DNA of 41,350 nucleotides, taken from Verrucomicrobiota bacterium (GTDB lineage Bacteria; Verrucomicrobiota; Kiritimatiellia; Kiritimatiellales; Tichowtungiaceae). Position numbers and translations under genes: made by a program. Below, piece by piece: positions 9,442 to 18,246 of this stretch. How positions within the stretch are numbered: the stretch's first letter is position 1; each line of letters begins with the position of its first letter. The notes below the pieces were generated by a model that saw only the letters and a list, made by a program, of their open reading frames with translations, was not told the DNA's origin and made no database searches. The DNA lies in NCBI GenBank assembly GCA_016342445.1, contig JAEIOF010000005.1, positions 1 to 41,350 on the forward strand, in the 5' to 3' direction.

Positions 9442-11010
9442 ATGAGCGAGAAATGTTTATGTTGTGAACACGGAAGCCCGGTTGCGGGACGAAGAGTCTG
9501 TCCGTTGTGTGATTATGTTTTTCAAGGGAACGGTTGGGACGGCATAGATGCTCATTGGAGAGCCAAGCATGAACACATAATGCCGTATCGTCAATTTTGG
9601 GATTCCTTGTGTGAAGGTCACGGGGGCGCTCTATCAGTGGCGGTCGATCCGGAACTTTTGGAGAAGCACGCAACTTTATTGAAAGCACTACTCGATAGGC
9701 AGGAAAACTTTTTGCCCCGTATAAAATCCCAAAAACATAAAAAAATTGAGAATGGCTATTACTTCATTGGAGCAGACGGTTATCTACAAACAACTTTTTG
9801 GTCGGGCAGAAACAATAAGGAGAAGATTTATAATATTGCGTTTGTTATTTTAGCCGATGGTTCAAGTTATTTGGAGTTGGCCGGAGAAACCGAGGGGAAG
9901 TATCAATATCTTGATCTCTTGCAAAATGCAGTTGGTGAATTCCGTGTGCCTTCCAATCGTAAGCGTCGATGGATCAGGGATTTTAAAGGAGAGAACTATA
10001 TTGCGAACCTTGATTTATTTCTACGCGATGTAAAACCGAAGATAGATGATTTCCTTCAGGCAAATCCAAACGAGTATTTCCAAGCATTGGAAAAAGAAGA
10101 CTGCCAAAAGTATATCGGAAGGGTGGCAGATGCCTTTCGTGACCGGAAAGGGGTGGGTCGGGATCAATATCCCCAATACATGGACGAGCAGAATGCGGAG
10201 GGGAGCAACAAAGCCTCTTCTTACGTTCGGGCGTTGGAGTTACTGGGGCCGATTTTGGCAAAGCGCTCGGCCAAATTTTCAAAGTATTCAGACGTTTTTG
10301 CGATTCAGTCGGTGCAGCTGATAGATGAACTGTACGAATACATTCTTGAACAGCAAAACCTTGGCGATGATGGTATTTTTGAGACGGCCTATAAACCGAG
10401 TTACTGGCGCAGTCGTTTTTATTCCGCCGCACTGAAAAGCTATAAGAAGTTTTTGATCCTCCATCCTTATGAGCAGCGGCTTTGGGATTTATACAATGAG
10501 CCGGATGTCCAACCTGCGGAACTGTCGAAACGGATGGAGGCCGCAGAGGTTGATTCGCTTGAATCGTTGATTGATGATCGCGACATCGATTTTTCGACTA
10601 AAGAAGGCAAAGAGGTTTTGCGTGAAACCAAGGCGCGGGTGAATCAGGGATTTTTCCGGAAAATGCTACTCGATACCTACGAAACGCAGTGCTGTGTGTC
10701 CGGGCTCAACATCCCCGAAGTTTTGCGGGCAAGTCACATTGTCGCGTGGTCGGATGATGAAGAAAACCGCCTCAACCCAACGAATGGCCTTTGTCTCTCG
10801 GCAACTTATGATGCCGCGTTTGACCGTCACCTGATTTCTTTTGATGAAGACTACCGGATGATTTTCAGTCCAGCGCTGAAGGAGTTCTACAGCAACGACG
10901 CTTTCAAAACACAGTTCCTCGCCTTTGAGGGCAAACAGATTTCGAAGCCGAAGCGCTTCTGCCCCGATCAGGAATTCCTTCAGAAGCATCGGGACAAAAT
11001 GCCCTTCTGA
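9442..11010 (+). CDS. HNH endonuclease with N-terminal Cys/His zinc-finger-like segment; probable restriction nuclease
   Basis: CPLCDYVFQ...DAHWRAKHEH; C-term CCVSGLNIPEVLRASHIVAWSDDEENRLNPTNGLCLSATYDAAFDRHLISF (HNH_2-like); GGAGG precedes ATG 9442. Confidence 0.85.
   Translation: MSEKCLCCEHGSPVAGRRVCPLCDYVFQGNGWDGIDAHWRAKHEHIMPYRQFWDSLCEGHGGALSVAVDPELLEKHATLLKALLDRQENFLPRIKSQKHKKIENGYYFIGADGYLQTTFWSGRNNKEKIYNIAFVILADGSSYLELAGETEGKYQYLDLLQNAVGEFRVPSNRKRRWIRDFKGENYIANLDLFLRDVKPKIDDFLQANPNEYFQALEKEDCQKYIGRVADAFRDRKGVGRDQYPQYMDEQNAEGSNKASSYVRALELLGPILAKRSAKFSKYSDVFAIQSVQLIDELYEYILEQQNLGDDGIFETAYKPSYWRSRFYSAALKSYKKFLILHPYEQRLWDLYNEPDVQPAELSKRMEAAEVDSLESLIDDRDIDFSTKEGKEVLRETKARVNQGFFRKMLLDTYETQCCVSGLNIPEVLRASHIVAWSDDEENRLNPTNGLCLSATYDAAFDRHLISFDEDYRMIFSPALKEFYSNDAFKTQFLAFEGKQISKPKRFCPDQEFLQKHRDKMPF
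10078..10092. repeat. Iterated palindrome TTCCAAGCATTGGAA
   Basis: Exact match inside the HNH gene, encodes FQALE. Confidence 0.95.
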
Positions 11011-11134
11011 TTGTTTTTTGCGTTCTGTGCGCTCTCTTGCGGCTAATACTTTCCCCATCGGTTTGGATCAGCGGCTAAACGTTTCTGCTCCGGGATGCCC
11101 CGCCGGGTTTTCAACCGGTTTCAGGGTCGATCGC

Positions 11135-11176
11135 TGTCGGGGAAAGAGCCTCAAGAGGTGAGGCATTTCCCCGACA
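11135..11176. other. Long nested hairpin, intergenic
   Basis: TGTCGGGGAAA-GA-GCCTCA-agagg-TGAGGC-A-TTTCCCCGACA. Confidence 0.8.
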
Positions 11177-11254
11177 TGCGGTTGTCTTTAAAAAAGCATA
11201 AACTATGAACGTTCTACAGCGGGGAGAATGACTTCCGGGAAGCACCAATAAGGG

Positions 11255-11692
11255 GTGATGATGGCGAACGTTCTTGTGATTGATGACGATGAGGATCTCC
11301 GGATCGCAATTGAACAGTTTCTGAAAAGGTTCGGTCATATCGTTACGCTGGCGGCGAATGGTCGTGAGGGGGTGCGTCTGTTGCGGCAGAAAACAGCAGA
11401 CCTGGTGATTACGGATATTTTTATGCCGGAGTTTGATGGGCTGGAGGTTATTTTAGAGGTTAGAAAGTTGTGCCGTGAACTTTTTAGGAGCATCCCGATT
11501 ATTGCCATCTCCGGGGGTATGAGTATGGGGAGCATGACCCCGCTCTGTTTCCTGCGTCAGGCGAAGGCGTTCGGCGCCGATCGGGTTTTCCCCAAACCGC
11601 TCGATTTTACCGGGATGTGCGTCGCCGTTCAGGAGCTTTTGTTGCATTGCGCGGACACGCCGGCGAACTGCGGGCCGCAGGCGGCTCTATAG
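11255..11692 (+). CDS. Single-domain response regulator (receiver only)
   Basis: MANVLVIDDDEDLRIAIEQFLKRFG...DLVITDIFMPEFDGLEVI...IPIIAISGG...RVFPKPLD. Confidence 0.9.
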   Translation: MMMANVLVIDDDEDLRIAIEQFLKRFGHIVTLAANGREGVRLLRQKTADLVITDIFMPEFDGLEVILEVRKLCRELFRSIPIIAISGGMSMGSMTPLCFLRQAKAFGADRVFPKPLDFTGMCVAVQELLLHCADTPANCGPQAAL

Positions 11693-11808
11693 CTCGGGAC
11701 TACAGACCCAGGGCTTTTTATGCATTGAGAGGGTTGCGGGGGCCCCTCGCGGAACATCAAATTCCGCTTTCATTTTTCTTCGCTCATCCCCCATACTCCC
11801 CCTCTTTC

Positions 11809-11885
11809 GCCTCGGTAGCTCAATTGGATAGAGCATCGGACTTCGAATCCGACGGTTACAGGTTCGATTCCTGTCCGGGGCACCA
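11809..11885 (+). tRNA. tRNA-Arg (anticodon TCG), CCA encoded
   Basis: GCCTCGG/CCGGGGC acceptor stem, TCGGA-CTTCGAA-TCCGA anticodon arm, GGTTCGATTCC T arm. Confidence 0.95.
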
Positions 11886-11920
11886 TTTTCAGAAGGATGA
11901 GCGGTGGCGGAGCCTCGTCT

Positions 11921-12334
11921 CTATTCTTCTCGTTTCATGCGGCGGGAGGGTTCACCGAGGGTTTCCCAGACCGTTCCGTCGGTCCACCAGCCTTTGCCGG
12001 TTTCGGTGTGGAGCACATAGACGCCGCCGCGCCGGTCGGAGAGCAGGGTGTAGGTTCCTTTGCGGCTGGAATTGGCACCGCGCGGCGAGCCGAGAAAGAT
12101 CCACTCTTTGACCGCAGGATCGAGCCGCCACAGGTCGCCGGCGCGGGTGTCGAGCCAGTAGAAGCCGGAGCCGCCAATGTTTTCGCAGGATGCAAAGCGG
12201 GCTTCCTCCTGTGTCAACGAAACGCTGTAGGTTGGGCGGAACAGGGCTGGCGGGTGGGCTGGCGGGTGGGGCGACGGGTCTTCGGCCGCCGCAATTGCCG
12301 CGAGAATCAGCAGGGACAGCAGGGCTGGTTTCAT
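11921..12334 (-). CDS. Hypothetical secreted protein
   Basis: Signal-peptide-like MKPALLSLLILAAIAAAE; WLDTRAGDLWRLDP... Confidence 0.6.
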   Translation of the reverse strand: MKPALLSLLILAAIAAAEDPSPHPPAHPPALFRPTYSVSLTQEEARFASCENIGGSGFYWLDTRAGDLWRLDPAVKEWIFLGSPRGANSSRKGTYTLLSDRRGGVYVLHTETGKGWWTDGTVWETLGEPSRRMKREE

Positions 12335-12447
12335 TGGAGCTCCTTTCTGTTCGGAACACGGGCATTTTGAACCTCATGGCCTTGGAAAGCAAGCGGGGGT
12401 TGTTTGAGGCTCGGGGCGCGGATCCGCCAGCGGGACGGATATGATAT

Positions 12448-12999
12448 TTATTCGCAGGCCGTTTGTCGCAGCGCACGGCGCAACGGGTCTTTCACGCGGG
12501 CGAGCCGGTAGTGCCCCCCCTGCTTCTTTACGAAACCTCTCGCCGATAGCTTCTCTAAATGATTCCACAGCGCGGACGGCGACATCCCCGTTTTTTCCAG
12601 TAGCTCCCCAAAGGACTGCGGCCCCTCGGTCAGTATGCGGACAATCCACACACGCCGGTCATGTGTAAATGCCGTGCACAAATGAAAAACGGTTCGTACG
12701 GGAGTCTTTTTCTCAAAAGCATTCCGAACCGCCTCCAGCAGGGTGGGGGCGGCGGACAGCTCCCCATTCGCCTCCGCGCGGTAAATCACTTTTTGGTTTT
12801 CGCGCCGGAGAGTAATCAGTCCGCGGGCATTGAGCGCGCGTAACTGGGTGCTGGCATTATGAGCGGATATCCCCGTCAGATCCGCCATCTCAGACACACA
12901 CAGCTCCCCCTTTTTAAACAGAAGGCGAAGCATCTCCAGTCGTGTTTCACAGGCCAGAACCCGGCAGGTTCTCCATAAGGTCGGACGCAGTTTGTTCAT
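12448..12999 (-). CDS. Tandem winged-helix (ArsR-like) transcriptional regulator
   Basis: ETRLEMLRLLFKKGELCVSEMADLTGISAHNASTQLRALNARGLI plus a second wHTH RRVWIVRILTEGPQSFGELLEKTGMSPSALWNHLEKLSARGFV; GGAGGGG precedes ATG. Confidence 0.85.
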   Translation of the reverse strand: MNKLRPTLWRTCRVLACETRLEMLRLLFKKGELCVSEMADLTGISAHNASTQLRALNARGLITLRRENQKVIYRAEANGELSAAPTLLEAVRNAFEKKTPVRTVFHLCTAFTHDRRVWIVRILTEGPQSFGELLEKTGMSPSALWNHLEKLSARGFVKKQGGHYRLARVKDPLRRALRQTACE

Positions 13000-13019
13000 A
13001 AGACCCCTCCGTTTTGTGA

Positions 13020-13116
13020 TACCTCTAGAGGTACTGAATAATGACCGTATATTTTATTTTTAAGTAACTTATGACAAGAACTTTATGGATTTCATATTCT
13101 CGTACCTCTAGAGGTT
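13020..13116. promoter_or_regulatory. Two ACCTCTAGAGGT palindromes (13021-13032 and 13104-13115), putative operators
   Basis: Perfect 12-bp palindromes 83 bp apart, upstream of the wHTH regulator starting at 12999. Confidence 0.8.
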
Positions 13117-13244
13117 CGATAATGTGCAGAAAAAAGAGGGTGAAATTCGAAGTGTAAGGTTTTTTAGAGCGCCAGATTTCAGATGCTTAAATCCGAAACT
13201 ATAACCTAAGGCCTCAAGCCCCGCATCGGCGGGCAGGCCGCCTG

Positions 13245-14456
13245 CTAATCGCCGAAGCCGTAGTTTTCGGTGACAAAATCCAGATCTTTGTCGCCGCGGC
13301 CGGAGAGGTTGACGAGGATGCTTCCGTTCCCCATCTCGTTGGCTTTTTTCATGGCGAAGGCGACGGCGTGCGCGCTTTCGAGCGCGGGGATGATGCCTTC
13401 CCGTCGGCAGAGGGTGTAGAAGGCGTCAAGGGTCTCTTTGTCGTCGGCGGTGGCGTACTGAATACGACCGGCGTCTTTGAGGTGACTATGCTCGGGGCCG
13501 ACGCCGGGGTAATCGAGGCCGGAGGCGATGGAGTAGACGGGGGCGGGTTCGCCGGCGTCGTCCTGCAAGAGGTAGCATTTGAAGCCGTGGATGATGCCGG
13601 GCATGCCGTAGGTCATGGTGGCGGCGTGGTCGCCAACGGCCGGTCCGCGGCCGAGGGGTTCGACGCCCCAGATTTCGCAGGGGTCGTTGAGGAAGGCGGA
13701 GAAGATGCCCATGGCATTGGAGCCGCCGCCGACGCAGGCGGTGACGACGTCCGGCAGGTTGCCGGTCATTTCCTGAAACTGCTCGCGCGCTTCGATACCG
13801 ACGACGCGCTGGAAGTCGCGAACCATCATGGGGAAGGGGTGCGGGCCGACGACAGAGCCGATGCAGTAGATGGAGGTTTCGGGATCGGCGAGGTAGGCCT
13901 GGAAGGCGGAGTCGACCGCTTCTTTGAGGGTTTTGAGCCCGTGGGAGACGGGGACGACGTTGCAACCGAGCAGTTTCATCCGGATGACGTTGGGATGCTC
14001 TTTGGCAATATCGATTTCGCCCATGTGGATTTCGCATTCGAGGCCGAAGTAGGCGGCGGCGGTGGCGAGCGCGACGCCGTGCTGCCCGGCACCGGTTTCG
14101 GCAATGAGCTTCTTTTTGCCCATGTGCTTGGCGAGCAGGGCTTCGCCCATGCAGTGGTTTATTTTGTGCGCGCCGGTGTGGTTGAGGTCTTCGCGTTTGA
14201 GGTAGATTTCGGCACCGCCGCAGAGTTCGGAGAGGCGCTTGGCGTGGTAGGTGGGGGTGGGGCGGCCCTGGTAGTGTTTGCGAATGGAGCGCAGCTCGTT
14301 GATGAAGTCAGCCGAGCGGCTGATTTTGAGGTAGGCTTCGTGGATCTCTTTCATGGGGCCGATGAGCTGCGGGGGGAGGAAGGCCCCGCCGTAGTCTCCG
14401 AAGTTGCCTTCGGCGTCGGGGGTGGTTTCGAGATAGGCGCTGTAATCCTTTTTCAT
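13245..14456 (-). CDS. trpB: Tryptophan synthase beta chain (copy 1)
   Basis: [57 protein letters not shown]. Confidence 0.93.
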   Translation of the reverse strand: MKKDYSAYLETTPDAEGNFGDYGGAFLPPQLIGPMKEIHEAYLKISRSADFINELRSIRKHYQGRPTPTYHAKRLSELCGGAEIYLKREDLNHTGAHKINHCMGEALLAKHMGKKKLIAETGAGQHGVALATAAAYFGLECEIHMGEIDIAKEHPNVIRMKLLGCNVVPVSHGLKTLKEAVDSAFQAYLADPETSIYCIGSVVGPHPFPMMVRDFQRVVGIEAREQFQEMTGNLPDVVTACVGGGSNAMGIFSAFLNDPCEIWGVEPLGRGPAVGDHAATMTYGMPGIIHGFKCYLLQDDAGEPAPVYSIASGLDYPGVGPEHSHLKDAGRIQYATADDKETLDAFYTLCRREGIIPALESAHAVAFAMKKANEMGNGSILVNLSGRGDKDLDFVTENYGFGD

Positions 14457-14651
14457 CTGCTCAACTCCTTGCTTAGACGGGAACTGGAAAAGCCCGCAGG
14501 GTAGGCCAAAAAAATGCGTGAGGCAAGAATCGAGTGACCGGGGCTTAAAAGCGGGGCGGAAAACAAAGAAACACTTGTGCCGCGCCCCGCGCCGCTGTTA
14601 GAGTCCCGCCGTTAATTTCCCCGTTTAGAAAAACCTAAGGAGTGTTCCCGA

Positions 14652-15299
14652 ATGAATATTTTGCATGTGTGCGCCAATCCGAAAAATATTGAAGAGTCTG
14701 TCTCCAAACAGCTCGCCGCCCGCTTTTTCGGGAAACTGATGGAGCTCAATCCCGATGTGGAGCTCGTCAACGTTGATCTCTATCAGGACAAGCCGCCGTA
14801 TTACTCCAACGATCTCTACCGCCGCATGTGGAACCCCGTGTTTGATCCGACCTATGAGCCGAGCAAAGCCGAAGAGGCCGCCGCCAACTATGCCATCAAG
14901 CAGGCCGAGGATTTTAAAAAGGCCGATGTGCTCGTGCTGACCATGCCGATGTGGAATTTTTCCGCCCCGGCCGTGATGAAAGCCTGGATGGATCAGGTGC
15001 TGGCCCCCGGAATGGTCTTCGACCTCACCGAAGACGGTCCGAAACCGCTGCACAACATCACCACACTCGTTTTGCTGGTCGCCTCCGGCGGCATCTATAA
15101 GGAAGACGACGAGCGCGATGCGCTTAGCCGCCAGGTGAAGGCGGCCTTCGGCTTCATCGGTATCGGCGATATCCGGATCGCCTGGGCCGACGGACAGAAC
15201 TCGATGCTCTTCAGCGATGGTGCCGTTCGCCGCGATATGGCCTTCGAAGCCGCCGAGGAACTCGCTGAAGATCTGGCCGAGGAAGCGGCAGAGGGATAG
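14652..15299 (+). CDS. azoR: FMN-dependent NADH-azoreductase-like flavodoxin-fold protein
   Basis: MNILHVCANPK...SVSKQLAARF...ADVLVLTMPMWNFSAPAVMKAWMDQVLAPGMVF. Confidence 0.85.
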   Translation: MNILHVCANPKNIEESVSKQLAARFFGKLMELNPDVELVNVDLYQDKPPYYSNDLYRRMWNPVFDPTYEPSKAEEAAANYAIKQAEDFKKADVLVLTMPMWNFSAPAVMKAWMDQVLAPGMVFDLTEDGPKPLHNITTLVLLVASGGIYKEDDERDALSRQVKAAFGFIGIGDIRIAWADGQNSMLFSDGAVRRDMAFEAAEELAEDLAEEAAEG

Positions 15300-15307
15300 A
15301 TCGCCTT

Positions 15308-15940
15308 ATGAGCGTTTTTATTAAAATCTGCGGAATCTGCTCCCGGTCCGACCTGGAGCAGATTTGCGCGTTAGGGCCCGACGCCATCGGCTTTGTCTTC
15401 TGGCCCGAATCCCCGCGCTACGTCCGCCCCGAACAGGTCGCCCGCTGGATCGACAGCATCCCCGACTCCGTTAAAAAAGTTGGGGTGTTTGTTGAGCCGA
15501 CCGCCGATTTTGTGGAAGAGACCGCCCGGATGTGCCAGCTTGACATCATCCAGGTCCATCTGATTTCCAATGATTGGAAAATGGATCGTCCGCTTTTCCA
15601 AGGGTTGGAAGCCTGGCTTTCGCCGCATATGGAAAAGGGCGTTTCGCCGGACATTCTCGCCGCGGTTCAGCCCGAACCCGCCGTGTTGCTGGCCGATTCG
15701 TTCGATGCCGACTGCATCGGCGGCACCGGCCGGCTCGGTAACTGGGAGCGGGCAATTGCCATGAAGCAGGCGCTCGGCAAACCGATGATGCTGGCGGGTG
15801 GGCTGAACGCCGATAACGTGGGCGGGGCCATCGCGGCCGTTCAGCCGTGGGGTGTCGACGTCAGCTCCGGCGTCGAAACCGTGCCGGGCATCAAAGATCT
15901 GCGCAAAGTGGAGAAGTTCATCTCCGCAATTCGTGGCTAA
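15308..15940 (+). CDS. trpF: Phosphoribosylanthranilate isomerase
   Basis: FIKICGICSRSDLEQI, PDAIGFVFWPESPRYV, VKKVGVFVEP, MLAGGLNADNV, GVDVSSGVET. Confidence 0.95.
   Translation: MSVFIKICGICSRSDLEQICALGPDAIGFVFWPESPRYVRPEQVARWIDSIPDSVKKVGVFVEPTADFVEETARMCQLDIIQVHLISNDWKMDRPLFQGLEAWLSPHMEKGVSPDILAAVQPEPAVLLADSFDADCIGGTGRLGNWERAIAMKQALGKPMMLAGGLNADNVGGAIAAVQPWGVDVSSGVETVPGIKDLRKVEKFISAIRG
15565..15610. repeat. Iterated palindrome pair TTCCAATGATTGGAA (15565-15579) and TTCCAAGGGTTGGAA (15596-15610)
   Basis: Exact matches 31 bp apart in trpF, read in two codon phases (SNDWK and FQGLE). Confidence 0.95.
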
Positions 15941-16063
15941 AAACATCGGATTAGTTTTTGGCCCGAATGGGATTATCGACGACCCCTGAGGCCGGCGTTC
16001 CGTCTGAAAAATTAAAAGCCTTTTGGTGGAAATGAAGCGGAGCTTCGCATATCTTCAGTCGAT

Positions 16064-17266
16064 ATGAAACCGACTCAACCAGACAGACAGGGACATTTCG
16101 GCCCGTACGGCGGTATGTTCGTTCCGGAAACATTGATGGAACCCCTTAATGAGCTGACGCGCGTCTATAAGGAGGCGCGCAAAGATCCGGCCTTTAAAAA
16201 GGAACTCGACTATTATCTGCGCGAATACGTCGGCCGTCCGACCCCGCTCTATTTCGCCGAACGCATGACCCGCGAGCTGGGCGGGCCGAAAATTTATCTC
16301 AAGCGCGAAGACCTTTGCCATACCGGCGCGCATAAGATCAACAATTCGATGGGCCAGATTCTGCTCGCGAAGAGGATGGGTAAAACGCGGATCATCGCGG
16401 AGACCGGTGCGGGGCAGCACGGCGTCGCCACGGCTACGGTCGCGGCGATGTTCGGCATGGAGTGCGTGGTCTACATGGGCAAAGTCGATATGGAGCGCCA
16501 GGCGCTCAATGTCTTCCGTATGGAAAGCCTCGGGGCCAAAGTGGTCGCCGTGACCGCCGGGCAGCAGACGCTCAAAGAGGCCGTCAACGAAGCGATGCGC
16601 GACTGGGTTTCCAATGTTCGGAACACCCACTACATTCTCGGCTCCGCACTCGGCTCGCATCCCTATCCGATGATGGTGCGGGACTTCCAGAGTGTGATCG
16701 GCAAAGAGGCGCGCAAACAGATTTTGAAAGCGGAAGGCCGTCTGCCGACCGCATTGATCGCCTGCGTTGGCGGCGGGAGCAATTCGATCGGCCTGTTCCA
16801 TCCCTTTATTAAGGACGAAGGCGTCCGCATGATCGGCGTCGAGGCCGGCGGCCTTGGTATCGAAACCGGCGAACACGCCGCGCGTTTCGCCGACGGCAAG
16901 GTCGGAATTCTGCAGGGGACACAAAGTTATGTCTTGCAGGACGACGACGGACAGATCCGTCTGACCCATTCCATTAGCGCAGGGCTCGACTACGCTACCG
17001 TCGGGCCGGAACACAGCCTGCTTCACGATCTCAAACGCGCCGAGTACACCTCGGTCAACGATGTGGAAGCCGTGATGGGCTTCGATAAACTCGCGCAGTG
17101 GGAAGGCATTCTGCCCGCGCTCGAAAGCTCACACGCCGTCGCGTGGGTCATCCAAAATGCCGGGCAGTTCACTCCGGACGACCTGCTAATCATTAATATT
17201 TCCGGTCGCGGCGACAAAGATGTTCAGCAGATCGCGGCCTGGAAGGCGGAACACCGTGGCCATTAA
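16064..17266 (+). CDS. trpB: Tryptophan synthase beta chain (copy 2)
   Basis: [67 protein letters not shown]. Confidence 0.97.
   Translation: MKPTQPDRQGHFGPYGGMFVPETLMEPLNELTRVYKEARKDPAFKKELDYYLREYVGRPTPLYFAERMTRELGGPKIYLKREDLCHTGAHKINNSMGQILLAKRMGKTRIIAETGAGQHGVATATVAAMFGMECVVYMGKVDMERQALNVFRMESLGAKVVAVTAGQQTLKEAVNEAMRDWVSNVRNTHYILGSALGSHPYPMMVRDFQSVIGKEARKQILKAEGRLPTALIACVGGGSNSIGLFHPFIKDEGVRMIGVEAGGLGIETGEHAARFADGKVGILQGTQSYVLQDDDGQIRLTHSISAGLDYATVGPEHSLLHDLKRAEYTSVNDVEAVMGFDKLAQWEGILPALESSHAVAWVIQNAGQFTPDDLLIINISGRGDKDVQQIAAWKAEHRGH
16609..16623. repeat. Iterated palindrome variant TTCCAATGTTCGGAA
   Basis: One mismatch, inside trpB copy 2 (SNVRN). Confidence 0.75.
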
Positions 17267-18143
17267 AAGCATGACAGGATTCGGCGCGGGCAGTGCGCGC
17301 GCAGCCGGCGTACAGATTGCCGTTGAGCTCAGCAGCGTAAACCGCAAGCAGCTCGAAGTGGTGCTGCGTCTTCCCCAGCAACTGGCTCCCTTTGAAGTGC
17401 AGGCACAGAAGATTATTCAGAACGCGCTGTCGCGCGGGCGGATTTCCGGAACGGTCCAGCTGGAGATGCCCGCAGGGGAGATGGTTGTTGCGGTGGATCA
17501 AAAACGCGCGGCGGCTGTGGTTGAAACGTTGCGCAGCTCCGCGAAGAAGCTGAAGCTGGAAGATGATCTCAGCGCATCGATGCTTCTGAAAATTCCGAAC
17601 CTCCTTGATTTCCAACGCTTGGAAAAAAATATGCAGGCCGGATCATCCGGCTTCCAATGCTTGGAAAAAGCGCTGAACGCTGCGCTGAAAAAATTGGTGG
17701 CGATGCGTTCGCTCGAGGGCCGTGCGCTGGCGGACGATTTATCGGCCCGGCTGAACGGACTTGAAGCGATGCTTCATGAAATTGAAAAAAGGGCACCGCA
17801 GGTGCTTTCCAATCATCGGAACAAAATGTTCCAAGGGCTGGAAAAACTCGGGATTGAAAATCTCGCGCAGGACGAACGGGTGCTCAAAGAGATCGCGTTG
17901 TTCGGCGAGAAGAGCGATATCGCCGAAGAGATCACGCGGCTGACCAGTCACATTAAACAGTTTCGCGCGAGCCTGCGGTCGGCGGAGCCGGTTGGGCGCG
18001 AACTCGATTTTCTGCTGCAGGAGTTTTTGCGCGAGATCAACACGATTGGCTCCAAAGCCAATGATCTGGAGATCACCCGGCAGGTGGTGGCGTTTAAAAC
18101 CGAGCTCGAGCGCATCCGCGAGCAGGTTCAGAACGTCGAATAG
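17256..18143 (+). CDS. yicC: YicC family protein
   Basis: [11 protein letters not shown]-terminus; C-term [52 protein letters not shown] start overlaps trpB. Confidence 0.95.
   Translation: MAIKSMTGFGAGSARAAGVQIAVELSSVNRKQLEVVLRLPQQLAPFEVQAQKIIQNALSRGRISGTVQLEMPAGEMVVAVDQKRAAAVVETLRSSAKKLKLEDDLSASMLLKIPNLLDFQRLEKNMQAGSSGFQCLEKALNAALKKLVAMRSLEGRALADDLSARLNGLEAMLHEIEKRAPQVLSNHRNKMFQGLEKLGIENLAQDERVLKEIALFGEKSDIAEEITRLTSHIKQFRASLRSAEPVGRELDFLLQEFLREINTIGSKANDLEITRQVVAFKTELERIREQVQNVE
17610..17666. repeat. Iterated palindrome pair TTCCAACGCTTGGAA (17610-17624) and TTCCAATGCTTGGAA (17652-17666)
   Basis: Exact matches 42 bp apart in yicC (FQRLE, FQCLE). Confidence 0.95.
17807..17843. repeat. Iterated palindrome pair TTCCAATCATCGGAA (17807-17821) and TTCCAAGGGCTGGAA (17829-17843)
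   Basis: One mismatch each, 22 bp apart, in yicC, two codon phases. Confidence 0.85.
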
Positions 18144-18159
18144 GCCCGGTTCCCCGGGG

Positions 18160-18196
18160 TTCCAAGCCTTGGAAAAAAAGAATCCAAACATTGGAA
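18160..18196. repeat. Iterated palindrome pair TTCCAAGCCTTGGAA (18160-18174) and ATCCAAACATTGGAA (18182-18196)
   Basis: Exact plus one mismatch, 22 bp apart, between yicC and the hybrid kinase. Confidence 0.92.
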
Positions 18197-18246
18197 ACTT
18201 TTTAAAAAGGAGCTAAGATGTCCGTCGAACACGACGGAGAAGCCAT

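Noticed and set aside
13368-14504. 378-aa forward ORF
   Set aside because: Antisense of trpB copy 1; Gly/Val/Ala/Phe-biased shadow ORF without domain signal.
6517-15610. Idea that the palindrome is the recognition site of the local Dcm methylase
   Set aside because: Possible in principle, but nothing in the sequence links the two and such a long specificity would be unusual for a Dcm-type enzyme; not claimed.
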